Notes under the pieces: model-generated
What the model saw: the letters and a program-made list of their open reading frames with translations, nothing else
Database searches by the model: none
Told to the model about the DNA's origin: nothing
DNA from: Pampus argenteus
Taxonomy: Eukaryota; Chordata; Actinopteri; Scombriformes; Stromateidae
Direction: 5' to 3'
Assembly (NCBI GenBank): GCA_036937835.1
Contig: CM072876.1
Location: forward strand, 11,907,501-11,971,500
Length of the DNA stretch: 64,000 bases
Program-made: the position numbers and the translations under genes
Shown here: in pieces, positions 1-14,300 of the stretch
How the letters are laid out: every line of letters begins with the position of its first letter
Position numbering within the stretch: the stretch's first letter is position 1

Positions 1-164
1 GCTCACTTAGGCCACATTGTAAAATTCTTCCGTAATAAAACAGTACATCTCAACTACCAACACAGAGAACAACATTCACAGTACTGATTTTATTATTAGT
101 TTAAAGGTGTGGCATTATTATAATTATTAATGATTAATTTATTCTGTTTTTTTCTCTCCCACAG

Positions 165-3100
165 GAAAAAGTCAAAGCAGTCTTTGACAATTTGATCCAG
201 CTGGAGCATTTAAACATTGTGAAGTTCCACAAGTACTGGGCGGATGTGAAAGAGAACAGAGCGAGGGTCAGTAATTGCATCACTAAAGCTCTTTTTTTTT
301 AATTGGGGCGAATGTAATAGCTTTCATTCTTACGTGTCTGCATTGCTTCTCTGTCTGTAGGTTATTTTCATCACTGAGTACATGTCTTCAGGAAGTCTCA
401 AACAGTTTTTGAAAAAGACAAAGAAAAACCACAAGACCATGAATGAAAAGGTATGAGAGCTGTACTGTAACTAAACATTGTATTTTGAAAGTGCATGAAT
501 AAGTTGCAAACTGTAGAAACTTAATTCTATTTAGCCTGTTTTGTGTTTTTTGTGTTTTTTTTTCATGTGAACTTTTATTATTGATAACCATTGATTTCTT
601 TTCTGTTAGGCCTGGAAGCGCTGGTGCACACAGATATTGTCAGCTCTCAGGTTAGTATAACAAAAAGTTATCCATTATTGAATAAGATGTGGCCCGATAC
701 ATTAACCTAATACATAGTTCAAATGCTTAGAAATTCTCAAAGTAACTGCAGGTAATCGGCTGTGGTCTGTTCAGTTTTGAGAAAACATGTTTGAATAACG
801 TGAAGGTGACATTAATTTAAAAAACCACCACAGTCAGTTGACAAAGCAAGTTTGTTTATATAGCACCTTTCAAAAGCAAGGGAACTCAAAGTGCTTTGTG
901 TAAAACATAAAAGGCATTAAGACAAGATGTTTGTCTGTCCCAGGCGATCTAAGAGGTTCATAACAAAGCTGCATTTATCAACCATTTAACATTCTTTCAC
1001 CTTTCTCCAGCTACTTACACTCCTGTGAACCTCCAATCATACATGGAAACCTGACCTGTGACACCATCTTCATCCAGCACAATGGCCTCATCAAGATTGG
1101 CTCAGGTAAAAATTATTTACAGTGAGAAAGAAAATAGAAAATAATATGCGGACGGTGTAATTTTAGTGTTATGTATCTCATTAACCAAATGTTTGTTTTT
1201 GATGCTCTTAATTTCTTGACTATTATTAGTCGTATAGTAATCATGACTTTTCCTCACAATTTTAGTTGCTCCAGACACCATTAACAACCATGTAAAAACC
1301 TGTCGGGAAGAGCAGAAGAGCCTTCACTTTTTTGCTCCAGAATATGGAGGTAAGATCCTGCCAGTGTGTCATTTGTCTCAGATACAGTCATGATGTATGG
1401 CGGTGATTTTGTAATATTGATCAGTTTGTGTTTGCTTTCAGCTGTTGCCAGTGTCACCACAGCCGTGGATATCTATTCCTTTGGAATGTGCGCCTTAGAG
1501 GTGAGAAGAGGCCATGTTCTGCTCTGATGAGCCACATAGTGACTCATTCCTTCATTTGTGGTATTCAGCAAAACACAATGAGAATACACAGTTTGACTTT
1601 CTTCCTTTCTTTGTCTAATCACATCCTCAGATGGCTGTGCTGGAAATCCAGAGTAATGGAGATTCGTCTTACGTGTCCCAGGAAGCCATAAACAGTGCCA
1701 TTCAGTCCCTAGAGGACCCATTGCAACGGGTGAGCAAGGGGAGAACAAAATGTTCAAAGCCTGGGTGGATCTTTGAAAGACACAGATTCATAACCTCATT
1801 CCCTCCATCCACCCTTTCAGGAATTTATCCAGAAGTGTCTGGAGGTGGATCCCAGTAAGCGACCCACAGCCAAGGAGCTGTTGTTTCACCAGGCCTTGTT
1901 TGAGGTGCCTTTACTCAAGCTGCTGGCTGCGCACTGCATCGTCAGCCACCAGCGTAAGGGAAACCACACAGTGGAAGAGACGCGCGCACACACAAAAACT
2001 GCACTACTTTTAAAACAAATAACATAATCTTATGTGAAGCTAAGTGCTAAGATCATTTTTTTTAATCATTTTAAAGTTAAATGGGCCACTTGTCTGTGCC
2101 AAAGATGAACGAATTTTAATTTCTATTCGTAAAAAAACATCCCCAGCCACAAAAATTTATTTTACCTGATTGAGGTGTTCTCTGTTTACCTGCAGATATG
2201 ATCCCAGAAAATGCTTTAGAAGAGATGACAAAGAACATGGACCCTAACTTGGTGATTGTTGAAGCTAAGGAAGGAGTTCAGATGAAGTAAGTCCTGAGTA
2301 TTAAAACTTACGAAAACAGCATTATAAAGATTAAAATGTGAAATTAAAGTCAAGAGTAATGTCCTTATGCCAATATTTATATTTGCATGTACACTTTATA
2401 TTTTGATATTATATTTGATATTTTTGATATTACATTTATAAATGGAAAGAAATTGTCTTTGTTGATTATTCAGCATGATTAAGAGTTTGTCATTTGCTTC
2501 AGGCTCTCCCAGTTTCCTGCCCTGGAGCTGGACAAGTTCCTAGAAGATGTCAGGTAACGGGACAATTGCAACTACATGCAAATAGATATTTAAGTTTGAC
2601 ACAATTGACACCAGTTATTCTCTTTTTCTCTTTGGTGCATCAGAAATGGGATCTATCCTCTAACTGCGTTTGGGATACCCTGCCCACAACAACCTCAGCA
2701 GGAGACAGTGAAGTCACCCATAGTGCCCCCGTCAGTTAAAACCCCGACCCCTGAACCCGCAGAGCTCGAGACCAGGAAGGTAAGATCTGGGACGTCGGAG
2801 ACCTTTGGTCAAATATTATAATTTTTTTTTTTTTTTACAATAACTTAAAATGCCGGATGACATTTGCAACCAAGCTGTTATATTCTGTACCTCCACAGGT
2901 TCTTCAGATGCAGTGTAATATTGAGCCTGTTGATGAGGGCTCCAAGCATCATGTAAGTCCCAAGTCTGAGTATTCCTTCTACGTCTGGACATCACTTGTT
3001 AAAGTGCTCTGTTTTGTTATATCTTTAAAATGAGTTTTATTCTCCTTTTAGCTGACCTTGCTGTTGAAACTTGAGGATAAATTGAACAGACACTTGAGCT

Positions 3101-4202
3101 GTGATTTGTTACCAAGTGAGTATTTGTATTTCTGGAAGATCACTTAATGTTTCATAGACTTATATTTATTGTTGTTACCCTTAGTGATGTCACTTTTTAA
3201 GTTTTAAATCTTATTTAGGTATTGAATTACAAGGCTGTCATGTATAATCAATATTTGTATTAACAATGGATGACATGCGTACTTTAATGTGAAATGTGTT
3301 CATTGACAAACCCACAGAAGTATCATGTACTCAACGTACTGTTTTGGTTTTCTGACCCACAATTTTACTTTTTTTGGTTCACACTCACTGCTCTCATCAG
3401 TGTTGTTTGTGGCAGCAGCCAGCAGACGTCTTCAGCCATAAAGGTGTAAAAGCCCAACTGTACCCTACCAGCTCTGCATTAACAGCAGACAGACAAAGCT
3501 AGCTGGCTACTTGAGAATTTAGCAGCTGAAAAGCCAGATGAGCTTGAATATCGGTCTTATATTAACAAATGTGACTCCAAGTGAGCGCTAATGCTGCTCT
3601 GTATCTGCTGGATGCCTCCCTGTATTAACTTAAAAGTTGACAATATGTCCATCATGTGTTCACAACTTTTTTCAAAATGTGTTAACACATGATTCATGCA
3701 TTTCATGACAGAGAAGTTTTTTTGCTTCTTATACATTGCATTAGTGCCACCAGGTGTTTCCACAAAAATGTTTGCACCATGCACAAGATACAAACAAAAC
3801 CGGGACCCATTCATCAAAACGTTGCTCCACAAGCTTCCTTTATTCTGACATGACTGCTGGTTGCCCACTGAGCCCTTGATTTATTCACTTTATCACCTCC
3901 ATGCAATTGTTCTGACTGCCTTGTATTTTTGTTTAGATGAGAACGTGCAGGAGCTGGCTGTGGAGCTTGTTCAGCTCGGATTCATCAGTGAGGTAAGTGG
4001 AGTTCATCATTACTCTGCTGATCCTAACACTCATTTTATTAGTACGGTAATATAACCACAGAAGAAGATGTTACTTTAACCTCAGCGTCCCTCTATGTCT
4101 CTCCAGGGTGATCAGCCACGACTTGCATCCGTTCTTGAAGAGGCCTTTTCAAAGTTCTACAGCCGTAATGGTTCTCTCAATCCGGTGACTGTTTCCTCGT
4201 AG
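165..4202 (+). CDS. nrbp1: Nuclear receptor-binding protein 1 (pseudokinase), 5'-truncated by window edge
   Basis: Fifteen exons are readable: 165-266, 361-450, 610-650, 1011-1105, 1266-1349, 1442-1500, 1631-1729, 1821-1953, 2196-2286, 2503-2553, 2644-2779, 2899-2952, 3052-3115, 3937-3992, 4107-4202 (TAG). Together they encode 416 residues in continuous phase. Human NRBP1 has about 535 residues, so roughly the first 120 (start codon and start of the kinase N-lobe) lie upstream of the window. The protein is a kinase-fold adaptor. The catalytic loop reads IHGNLTCDTIF in place of HRD..N, and the DFG site reads GSV, so phosphotransfer is not expected. The PEY motif of the activation segment (FFAPEYG) and the C-lobe DIYSFGMCALEM helix are kept. 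The C-terminal part (TPTPEPAE, LEDKLNRHLSCDL, ending VTVSS) matches NRBP1 closely as I recall it. Family knowledge: NRBP1 is cytoplasmic, acts in trafficking, and recruits Elongin B/C ubiquitin ligase through a BC box. NRBP2 is the alternative, but the C-terminus favours NRBP1. Confidence 0.93.
838..930. repeat. Fragment of a dispersed teleost repeat in an nrbp1 intron
   Basis: The stretch TTTATATAGCACCTTTCAAA followed by CTCAAAGTGCTTTGTGTAAA resembles a short interspersed sequence that is common in fish genomes. A second, more diverged version lies at 61136-61225 (TTTAGCACCTTTCCAACTCA followed by CAAATTGCTTTACATGA). It falls inside the intron between the exons ending at 650 and starting at 1011. 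No target duplication is visible, and the family name is not assigned. Confidence 0.45.
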
Positions 4203-5815
4203 TAGGACTCACCAGGCCTTCAGCCAGCCTTCCTCGTTCTCTACAACAGGACTAGCTTTTTGCTCCATCTCCGAGTTGCTGGAAAGCTTTGCGAGGACAG
4301 AGGAGGAAGCCTTGGTCTAGTTGCAGATTCTGCAACCTGTCCTTGTATCTCCTGGTGGGGGAAAGCTGCCACTAAGTGGTTGTCTCGCTTTCTACATATA
4401 TATATTTTTTGTCCTCCCACCCAATACAGCCATCTGCTTCTCTTTTAAAAGAGGAAATCCTAGTTAGCAACTTAAAGGAAAATGCAATTGTTTTCACTTT
4501 TTGGCACATTTCTTTCTGTTTTAAAGTAGTGAAGAAAAGGTAGAGGTAAGGAAAACAAAATGGGATAACAACAGTATTTTCCTTGAGTCAGTATTAAAAC
4601 TGTATTTTAAACATTTTTACTTAAAACTGTTTAATAGTTGTCTGAAAAAAAAAGTCCCAGCATACTAAAGTGTATGTATTATGGTGTTGTAAAGTCAAGT
4701 CTGGTTGTCTGGTCCTTTTAACTTTCTCTTGAGCAGTAATGAGGCATCTTCCTACCTTGTATCGGTTTTTGGAGACTCTTGAACGCATCGTGCTAGTTAT
4801 GCAACAGATGCAGTGTCACTTTTACTTAAAAATTCTGTAATTATACAATGTAGTCATGAAACATGCAGCTGCAACACAAGTTGAAGAGCAACAGCTACAG
4901 ATAAAATATTAAAAATCGAACTATTTATTTGTGTATCTTTTCTTGAGTGTATACTGTACTTTACTTCCAGCACTAAGGCCGGTGGTTCTTTAAATGTATG
5001 CTTTTTACTGGCAACTTTTTTTTCGTTAAATCATCCATCATTATTTTCTGTGAAAACGGGTGTTGTTACGACTGTGGTCCAACTTCTACTGTAGGTTCTG
5101 TTTTTAAAAGTAGCCCATTGCAGCACTTGCCATGTGTGATGATGCTTTGGTCTTTAAGCACATGATCTGGTGGCGTTTTGCCAACAGGTTTGGTGATTGC
5201 ATGTGTTCTTCTGTAGATCTAAATGGAAACTGATGCAAACAACAAGCTTGCTTCAGTAATTAAGTTCTAATTTCCTCCATGATGCAGGTGGATTCAAGTA
5301 ATTTATCATGCAGCAATTGTTGGTCAGCTTTAGGACTAACATTTTAACACCTTGCGGCTGTGAATTATTGGTTTCCTTCATGGCTGAAATATTCTGCGTG
5401 ATAACAGAGATAAAACATGCTCCCACCACTTAGGTATTCAGCTGTTTGCTCAGACCACTCTTACTTGTTAACTGTTTGTGGATCTCTCGACTAGTTTGCA
5501 CTACTGTACACTTTTTTATATAATTTGACTCCTGCTGGAAATGTCCTGTGGCCTCCAGCACCTTCACACCAACAGGAGAAACGTTGTTGACTTGGAAATG
5601 TCATTTGAAAAAGTTCAGCAATCCAAGTCTTGTCTACTCAATGCTGTGATTATCTTTCTGACAGGGTCTGTAGATACTGCAAGATACAAGTGTGGGACTG
5701 CCTGGCATGCTTGTAACCATCTTGTACACTGTATGCTGGACACTGCTCTGTTTCTGCAATGCATTTGCCCTCTTTTTTCACTTCCTGAAATAAAAATTTA
5801 CACCATCAACACTTC
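4203..5815 (+). other. nrbp1: nrbp1 3'UTR with poly(A) signal at 5789-5794
   Basis: No conserved reading frame follows the TAG at 4200-4202. A canonical AATAAA lies at 5789-5794, with a GT-rich stretch about 25 bases downstream (GGTCTTTGGTGTTGAGTTGTG), the usual layout of a cleavage and polyadenylation site. This gives a 3'UTR of about 1.6 kb. The short reading frames inside it look like chance. Confidence 0.7.
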
Positions 5816-8323
5816 AGGTCTTTGGTGTTGAGTTGTGTTTATCAGAAGTTCATGACTGCTGTACAAGAGGATTTACACCAATGTATTGTATAAAACCACA
5901 CAATTAATTTGACAACTCTGATAATCAATATAAAGTACTCTTGAATGAGAATTATGCCCTCAAGAGCATATAGTATAATTTCCAGTATGTACTTCAAAAT
6001 TTGATACAGTTGTGATGATCAAATATATAATGAGCTGATCGTCATAACAGTATTTCAAGTATTCAAGAGTCTAAATCAGGATTTTGTTCTTGGTCAGCTT
6101 GTGAATAATGTACACAAAGACACACAAAGAAGACAAAATCCAATTGTTTAAATTATTTATACAAAAAAACCCAATCCTGTTGTATCAGGAGCGCGATGAT
6201 CTACCCTCAGAGCATCATTGTTTGAATGATCAATTGTTTGTTCAAAATTTTAAGAAACGGTAGCCCTTGTACAAGTATATCCATGTACATACTTAAAGTC
6301 ACAATGTGTGCTCAAATAACAGTTGAATAAAACACATTTCATGCTGACAAAACACGTTGCCGTACAAAATTACAGCAGTATAATAAAAATTACAGCAAGA
6401 CTAAAAAATATTTTTGATATAAAACACTCTAGAAACACACATTTTAAAATAAAAAGCTACCAAAATGGTGACATCCAGTTCATGAGTGTTTTTCAGCTGC
6501 GTGGGTATTTTCAATTCTGTACATTGTGTGTAAAAAAAACAAAACAAAAAAAAAACACTACAAAAACAGACAGTACATAGCACTTCAATTCAAACACATT
6601 ACTCTTTCACATTAAATTTGTGTCTTACTTCTCAGTTTGAAAGTAATGTTTATAGGCACAATAATTAAATTCATGAACCATGTTTGGTCAACACCATTTC
6701 TTGTTATTCATAACTCCACCTCAACTCATGGACAAAGTGTAACTTAGACTGATTAATTAAGTAGCAAACAGTAAGTCCGCTGTTCTCGCTTTTCCAAAAG
6801 TTTGCCAATGTGGAGCAGAAGGCTGCTAAACAGTAAAATGCAGCCGTTAGCCGTCAGTGGAAACACAAAGAACGAATTGCCTTCCCTGAAGTGCTCCTTT
6901 AACTTCAATTAGTTCACTCCAACAATAAAAACGTCACCGCAAATCCTTCCCACATGTAACCAGGAAGCTTCGAACAAAGACGACATCTGTTAAATCAAGA
7001 TGTGCACAATTGTGACAGGCCGCATTCCTTATACTACCTTATATTTTGGATTTTAAACAAGTCAACTGGCTGAACCCATAAGATTCATGTAACATGTAAG
7101 CATAATTCAAATTGTCTCAATCCACTATTTACAAGAACATTTTGTTGCATACTTGCCTTATAAAAATTTAGAATATGACAATGTTACCAGTAAATCATTA
7201 TATTTATGCTTTGAGAGAGTTGTGTATAGAACATTGTTTCGACCTAATATTTGTATTTTATCAAATAAAGGTATATTTTTATTTTAAAAATTAACACAAC
7301 AAACAAAGAGTGTGGAGACAATTCACTGCAGAATTTATCATCTCCCTGTAATCATACTGAGACATGACATCTGAAGAATCGAAATCCGTCGCAGCATTAA
7401 GTCTTAAATACTTTAGAACGTAGGCTGTAGTTTTACATTTTCACAGGCGACATTTTGACATGTCGCAGTAGGAATTTACAGGTGTAAATAATCAAATTGT
7501 GTGTTGACACTGTCATGTCTCCAGCAGAACGAAGTCACTGTTAATGTTATTAGAAACACCTGAGCTTTCCCTACTATCAAAAGTTGAAATGTCTGCTGAC
7601 ACAGAGCTTTTACATAATTTTGTTGGATCTTAGAACTTTGTATGATACTTATAAGATAAGACCTAAATAATATTGAGTGATTTATTTTGTACAGAGTGGT
7701 CATTAACTCTTTAAAAACTAAACTTGTGGGAGTCTTTAAACATCAGAAGATACTTGATGTTTGTAAGATGAGAACTTCCAAAATCAGTTTTAATAAGCGT
7801 CATCAGTAAACACAATTTAATGTGTACTGATCTGAGGTTGTGTCAAGTCTGAAGGTCAAAACTGCATTCTTTCATTTTCTTTCTTCTCTTTAGTTGTAAA
7901 AATGTCTATATCCAGCATCAGATTATTATTATTAGATTATATTATACATCTGCAGGGTCTGAAATTGCAGAGATGTTGTGCTTTTCTGCGTTGCATTCCA
8001 ACTAGATGGTTTATGCTGTAAGGATGGGTGTATTTTTACATACAAATTTGTGCCTACAGCAGCTCTGCATATCAAATATTATTTTGGAGTGAAGATCTTT
8101 GAACCTCGATGTGGGAAGAAAACAGGAAATTTACAGAATAATGTCAGGTTAGCACCAACAGTGCAGAAAAAGGCATTCGACTTGTGGAGGATCCACTCTG
8201 GTTCCACTCATGGCTGGAAGTAGATGACTTCATGGTGTCATTTAGCTCTGTAACATAATCCATGAAACCCCTCCCTCTCGTGTGTTACGATGGAGGGGTC
8301 TGACAAAAGGCGACGGCATCCTT
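5816..8323 (-). other. AT-rich tail-to-tail interval, probably mostly maco1 3'UTR
   Basis: This stretch lies between the end of nrbp1 (+) and the stop codon of maco1 (-). It is AT-rich and without a believable gene. It probably contains the 3'UTR of maco1 read leftward. Several TTTATT hexamers (AATAAA on the minus strand) occur, for example near 7680, so the true poly(A) site cannot be chosen from sequence alone. Confidence 0.5.
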
Positions 8324-11300
8324 TTATTTCTTCAGACACTGGTACATCAGTGCTCGTGGATTCAGCATGTAGCGCTCAGAGTTGAGTAACTTGGTGAGAT
8401 ACTGTGGCACCGGAGGACGAGGAGCCATGTATGACACGCCAGGGCTGACAGCCATCACCTCCGCAATCTTCTGCTTCATCTCACTTATCTCCCTGTCCTG
8501 TTTCATCACTTTATCTGTCAGACACACAGAGGTACATGTAAGGAGACGGATTCTCTAGGATGGATACTCAGGTGCAAATTGCACATTATGTTCAAGAAGT
8601 GTTTTATGACAATATGGCGGGGCTACTGGACTCAGAAAAAATTATTCTAATCTGTTACCTACATACAGTAACCTACATTGGTGGAGGCAGTAAGCTGACA
8701 ACAAATATAAAAATAATTCAAATTAGGTTGCAATTAAATATCAAGAGAAAGATTTGGGAACCTTGAGCGATTTCCAGCTGTCTGCGGGCGTCTCCCAGAG
8801 CAGAGAACAGGTCCAGTTTGATGCGAGTCTCGGCGCTCAGGTTGTACTCCAGATGCTGAGCCTTCTCCTGCATGGCTGACAGAGTGGACAACAGCATGTC
8901 TGTCTCTTTCTCCACACAGCGGTACTTTCCCAGAGCCTGAGTCCAAAGACACATCAACAGTAAGAACATGTGCATAACATCATAACAGCAGTCGTACCTC
9001 GAGCGGTGACCACCTGAGGGAGTCAGTGTTTTGGTTTCCTAAGTATTTTGTCCATTTATGTCAGTGCTTCACTTTGTTTCTTCTGCCCTTATGGAAATGT
9101 GTTTACGTTCATTCACTTAGGAAACCAATGCACCACATAGAAAACAGTTTTTACACACTGATGATGAATTGGCCAGCGATTCAAAAAACATGAAAACTGC
9201 ATATTATTAGTGAGATATTCGAGGGGATGATTCTTTCTGTTTTTTTTCACATTTTATGATCCTGTACTGGGAAACGTTTCTTTAAGCAGTGCAATGTTTT
9301 TATGAAAGACCTGGCTTCGGTTTTTTTCAGCATGCTTCATGGAGAGTATGCTATTAAAATGAAATAAAATACCACACAGTACAACAATGTACACACCTGA
9401 TGTCAGACCAAAAAAAAAAGAACCATACACAACAATACTGCATACCGATGTGATGACAAGGTGCAGAGACCAAAATAAAAAATAATAAATGTCCCCGATT
9501 TTTACAAACACAAAGAAATACAGACATGAAATCAGCAACTTAAAACAGACCAAACTGAGGACAACTGAGAACTGGACCACTTGAGACTCACAGACACTCA
9601 AAACTCACAAGTTCATTCCCAAGTAGATTAAAAAGATACCTCAACATCACTCTCTAGATCTACCACACGACTCTCTTTCACTTGACACTCCAGCTGTAGT
9701 TGTTTGTACTCTGTCTCTAGATCTTTTACTCTTTTCCTTAACATTTGGGTTTCAGAGTGTTCCTGCCTGGTGTAGGAGACGGAAAAAAATAACAGTTTTG
9801 AGCGGTAAGAGGCGGGTTTCATTTGAGATGAAGACCAGTTCACACAGAAAGAAACATTTTACTGGCACTTTCGAAAGTTGGTCTTGATTTTTTTTAAATC
9901 TTACACACATTGAAGATGATTATACAGGATGCAAGGAAATGTGTTAATCACTGCAGGCTGCAAGCTTTTGGTCACACACTCAGAGCAGCATTTAATTATA
10001 TTCAGCAGACACTAAGGCATTTCAGTGAAGGGGAGTTTCAACATCTGACGGTTGTTATTTACCTGTTTGTTAGACTCCGTGCTGTGTTGGCCGCCTCCTC
10101 CAGTTTCTGAGCCTGAAGCTCAGCCAACTGTTTCTCAACAGAGAGTCTAGCCTCTGTCTCTGCTCTGGTCTTCTTCTCCAGCATCGCACTGGTCTGTTTG
10201 TCCCTCTGCTTGGTTTTGGTCAGACACAGAATCCTGAAGGAAACACATTAAACTCACTTGAAGTAACATCAAGAATAACAATAATAATAAGATTCAATCT
10301 GCTCATGGTAATAATCTTTCCATATAAAACTTTTTGTAGCAACGGATGACCATTATGGATGAGAACTGTGAGACACAATCACTTAATATGATATAAATTA
10401 TGGTCCACTTTAGAAAGAGATACATTCAGGATTAAAACATTTGTTCAAAAAGTGAAAAAGAAAATGTTGTTTACATGCCTAATGCTTTTCTCTCTTCCTT
10501 TGTACTTAATAGTCTGATGTAACGTGTAAAACAGGAGCCAAAGACGAGCTTTCTCCTTCAGGTTTGGTTGACCACTCACTTGCTCTGCAGCAGTATGTTG
10601 GACTGTCTGAGCAGGGAAACCTCTGGTCTCAGGCTCCTCTCACTGTTGGTCAAGTTGCAGATGTGACTCCGCAGCTCCTGCTCGCTCTGTCGGCTCACCT
10701 GCAGCTCGCTTTTGAGCCTCCTCAACTCTTGCTCCAGCCTGAAAGATGAAGAAGGTGGCGTTATATGGCAAAACAAAAGAGGAGATTTTTAGCGCTGATT
10801 CTAAACTTAATTGAACTAAACTTGATGGTAACTTACTTGCTCATCTGCTCAGCGAGGTGATTCTGAGCTGCTGTGGCACTCTTGTCTGCTGTTTCCCGGT
10901 TGGGGCTGACTGTTTTTGAGCTGGATCTCTGTTTCTTCTCAGTCCTTCCAGCAGGTGGTGAAGGAGTGTTTGTGCTGGATCTGCGGACTTTCGGTGAGGA
11001 GCTCTTAGCTGACCGCGTGGCTTTGCTTCCCTGCTCCTCTTGAGGTAGTGTTTCTGGAGTTGTAGAGGATTCTGGTCCTCCTGCCCCACTGTAGAGCTGA
11101 TCTCTGGACTCGCTGACACTGGATTTGGACGATGGTGTCCGCCTGTTTGAGTCAGCTGACTTCACCTCTTGTGTTCCCTTCTCTGTCGCTCTCTCCTCGC
11201 TGCGGATCTGGAGGCAGTCTACAGTGTGTGAGTCGTCATGAGCAACAGCAGCACCGTTCTGACACTGATATTGACTTGATTCAGGCTTTATCTTCCATTT

Positions 11301-14300
11301 GGAGTCTGCAAGTAGAGACGGAAACATAAAAAAGGTCAAAGCAATCACTCTACTGTAATTTGAATTTTGCAGTTGCAATATAAAAATGTCTATTTTGAGC
11401 TGAAAAAACATTCACGGTTAGCTTTCTTTGGTCTGCACAACAGTTGTTGTGCTACAATTTAAACATTTTTGCATTAACACATGCACTCTCTACTCATTTA
11501 CTGTACTTTACTGAGTTTTGTTTTCTTATTCACTAAAAATGATGCCTTCCTTTAAATGTTTCCTACAATTCTGCTTGTGACTTTTTGTGAATGAATTTGT
11601 ATGCCAGTGAAAAGCACCTTAGTAATATCAATATCTATGAATTTATTATTTATTCATAACATGTCACTGAGTCCAGGACCTTTGTTGCATGTCTATTGCT
11701 TCCTCTCTCTCTTCCCTCCAAAAATCGCCAAAAATATATTGTTTAAAACGTCATAATTGTTCGACACATCTTGTGTCTGGTAGGCATCGTTAGCATTTTG
11801 CTCACCATAAACAGAATGAAAGAATTAATCGGTTAGCATGAGCTAGGAACAGACAAAACAAAAATAGTGCCACCTACAGAACAAATGCAAACATTTCACA
11901 CGCTCCTTGGTTGATGAAAGTCGGCCCGAAGAGAAGAATATTTACAAACCAATCAAAAAGCAGCAGGTTGGGAGGACAGAAAAAGCTACAAAGTGTAAAT
12001 GATTTGAAGGTGCAGGTGCACAGACTTACTGCTGCTCCCATCTGTGCCAGTCTTGGGATAAACCTGCAGGCCTGGAGGGAGGGAGTGCTGCAGGAGGTGC
12101 ATGTGGAAGTCATTCTCACTCTGCACAGCTTTCTGTATGCGCAGCTTGAAGATGTTGGTGAAGTAGCACGTGGCATCAAACCCAAGATATACTACGGGGT
12201 ATCCAATGCTGAATGCAAAAAAAAATGCAAAATTTGATCCATTAGTCTAATTTATGTTGCACAAAACATTTAGGCCAAATCAGATACAACACAGGAGATC
12301 AATAAAATTAGCATTAATGTTTTTTTACAGCAGCTCAGTCATCTCTTTGAGAAAACATTTTTTGCTGAAGGCAAATTTGCATCAAATCAACATACCAGTG
12401 AGCAGCGAAAAGATGAGACAAGTTGGCATGAGAGGTTTTAAGGTCTTTGAGTCGAAGCGAAGCCTCCGTGTACACAAGAAGAATCCACAGGGAAACCGTC
12501 GATATACAGATGCCCTTCTCTGAGGAGAAATTTGCAATGATCAAATATGAAGAGATGGAAAGAGGAAAAGACTGTAATATTTAATTAGATAAAAATCACT
12601 GTTGATTCAGTTAAATAAGTCATAGTTGCAGGATTTGGGATTTAACAGCACAAAACAAAAACAAACAATCTGTATGCTCACCTGTGTGCCAGATGTAATT
12701 AAATAATACATAGGTGCTCGCCACAAAGAACAGCCAATGCAAAGGAACAAAAATTAAACAAAAGATGTCAAGAGTGAAGGCAGCGCAGACAAAAACAACA
12801 CAAATGACCTGCAAACAAAGAAAACATTGATTTCAGTAAAATGCATTGGATTGATTCTGCAGATCCATAGCTCCTCTGTGTGTTCAAATGTCAAAAGTCT
12901 ACACAGGATTATCATCATCTGGGCCACAGCAGTATGAAATCACACAGCAGGAGTTCTCACCAGCCCGTGGCAGTGGAAAGTCGTGTAAACACTCCCAAAG
13001 AAGAGCCAGCACGGCCACAGGTACTCTAGCCTGAATTCCAGGATGAAATCTGCCAGCAGCACCAGCGTCCACATCACCATAAACTTCAGGAAGGTGTACG
13101 CACTGCAAAAAAAGAAATTGTATGCATTAAAAAACGTAAATTATCGTTATTATACATCAATTATCAGCAGGACAATGTACTTAGCTCAGACTAATGCGCA
13201 ACAATTGTGGCTTCCTTGTTGTTATTTGACTAAATACAGTCATTTCAAAGCCTGCAAACCCTCTTAAACCGAGGCAATAAACACACAACAGGAGACTGGA
13301 GATCGGATACACAGTGCTAAACCTATAATTGAACAGCTGCATCTTAAAAAAATGCTGTCCATCCCTTTAAGTGGAGGCGCTAAAAAATAATGACTAATCC
13401 AACTGTATTATAAGGCGACCACGAGCCAAAGACGAGCTGTGGTTTTCTCCTTTGTTCTGATCATCCATAGGCTGCTATCACATCGCCCCTTCTTTGTTTG
13501 GTAACCATGGCAATATTTCATCTGGAGGAGAGAGGGAGCACCACGGCATCCTATTGCATATAGTTTAAATCTCCCTTTTATTGTTACTAATAGAGTGTTT
13601 TTTTTTTATTTAACTTGCAGGTTATTTTATTATAGATACCAAATATGCAAGTTATTCTACAATAATAATAAGCAATATTTCATCTGGAAGAGTGAAAAGA
13701 GGAGAGATGGCCATCTATAATTCCTCATACAAGTTCACATCTGCTTTGTTATGTTACTGATGAAGTGTATTCAAATTTATCTCACGTGTCTTTTTATTAA
13801 GTACAATATACATACAAGTTTTTTCCAAAACACAAAGAGCTCAATTTAATATTTAGAGATTTCAAGAAAATGTTTCTAATTTTAAAATTATGTTCAATTG
13901 ATTTTTTATTTTATTTTATTTCCTGTGAAACAATGCACAATCAAAACAAGTGTTTTCTTTCTCCTGGTGCATATCTTTCCTCGTCTGGATTGTATACATA
14001 TTTTAAAATGATGCTTTTTATATGCAAAATATAGTTATCAATATTTTCATTTTTTTTACGTTATATTTGCGCAGAGAGCACAGACTACAGTGTGAAGGCT
14101 GATGAAGCAGCCTGATGGGAAGAAGCAGGCCGACGTTAACTTGCACAGCTGCTCGTTTCTCTGCCTGTAAACAACGTAGGCTGGAAGGAAGTAAGTCGCA
14201 CAACATTTCTACGCTCTCGCTTTGGCATTTTGAGGCATGCTGAAAGCTTATTAAAGCTCCAAACTGCTTCATATAAGATGGGAAACACGGTATGAAGTGA

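Noticed and set aside
11911..12237. Plus-strand 108-codon frame opposite maco1 exon 5
   Set aside because: It is a shadow of the minus-strand macoilin exon, which has family similarity and splice signals.
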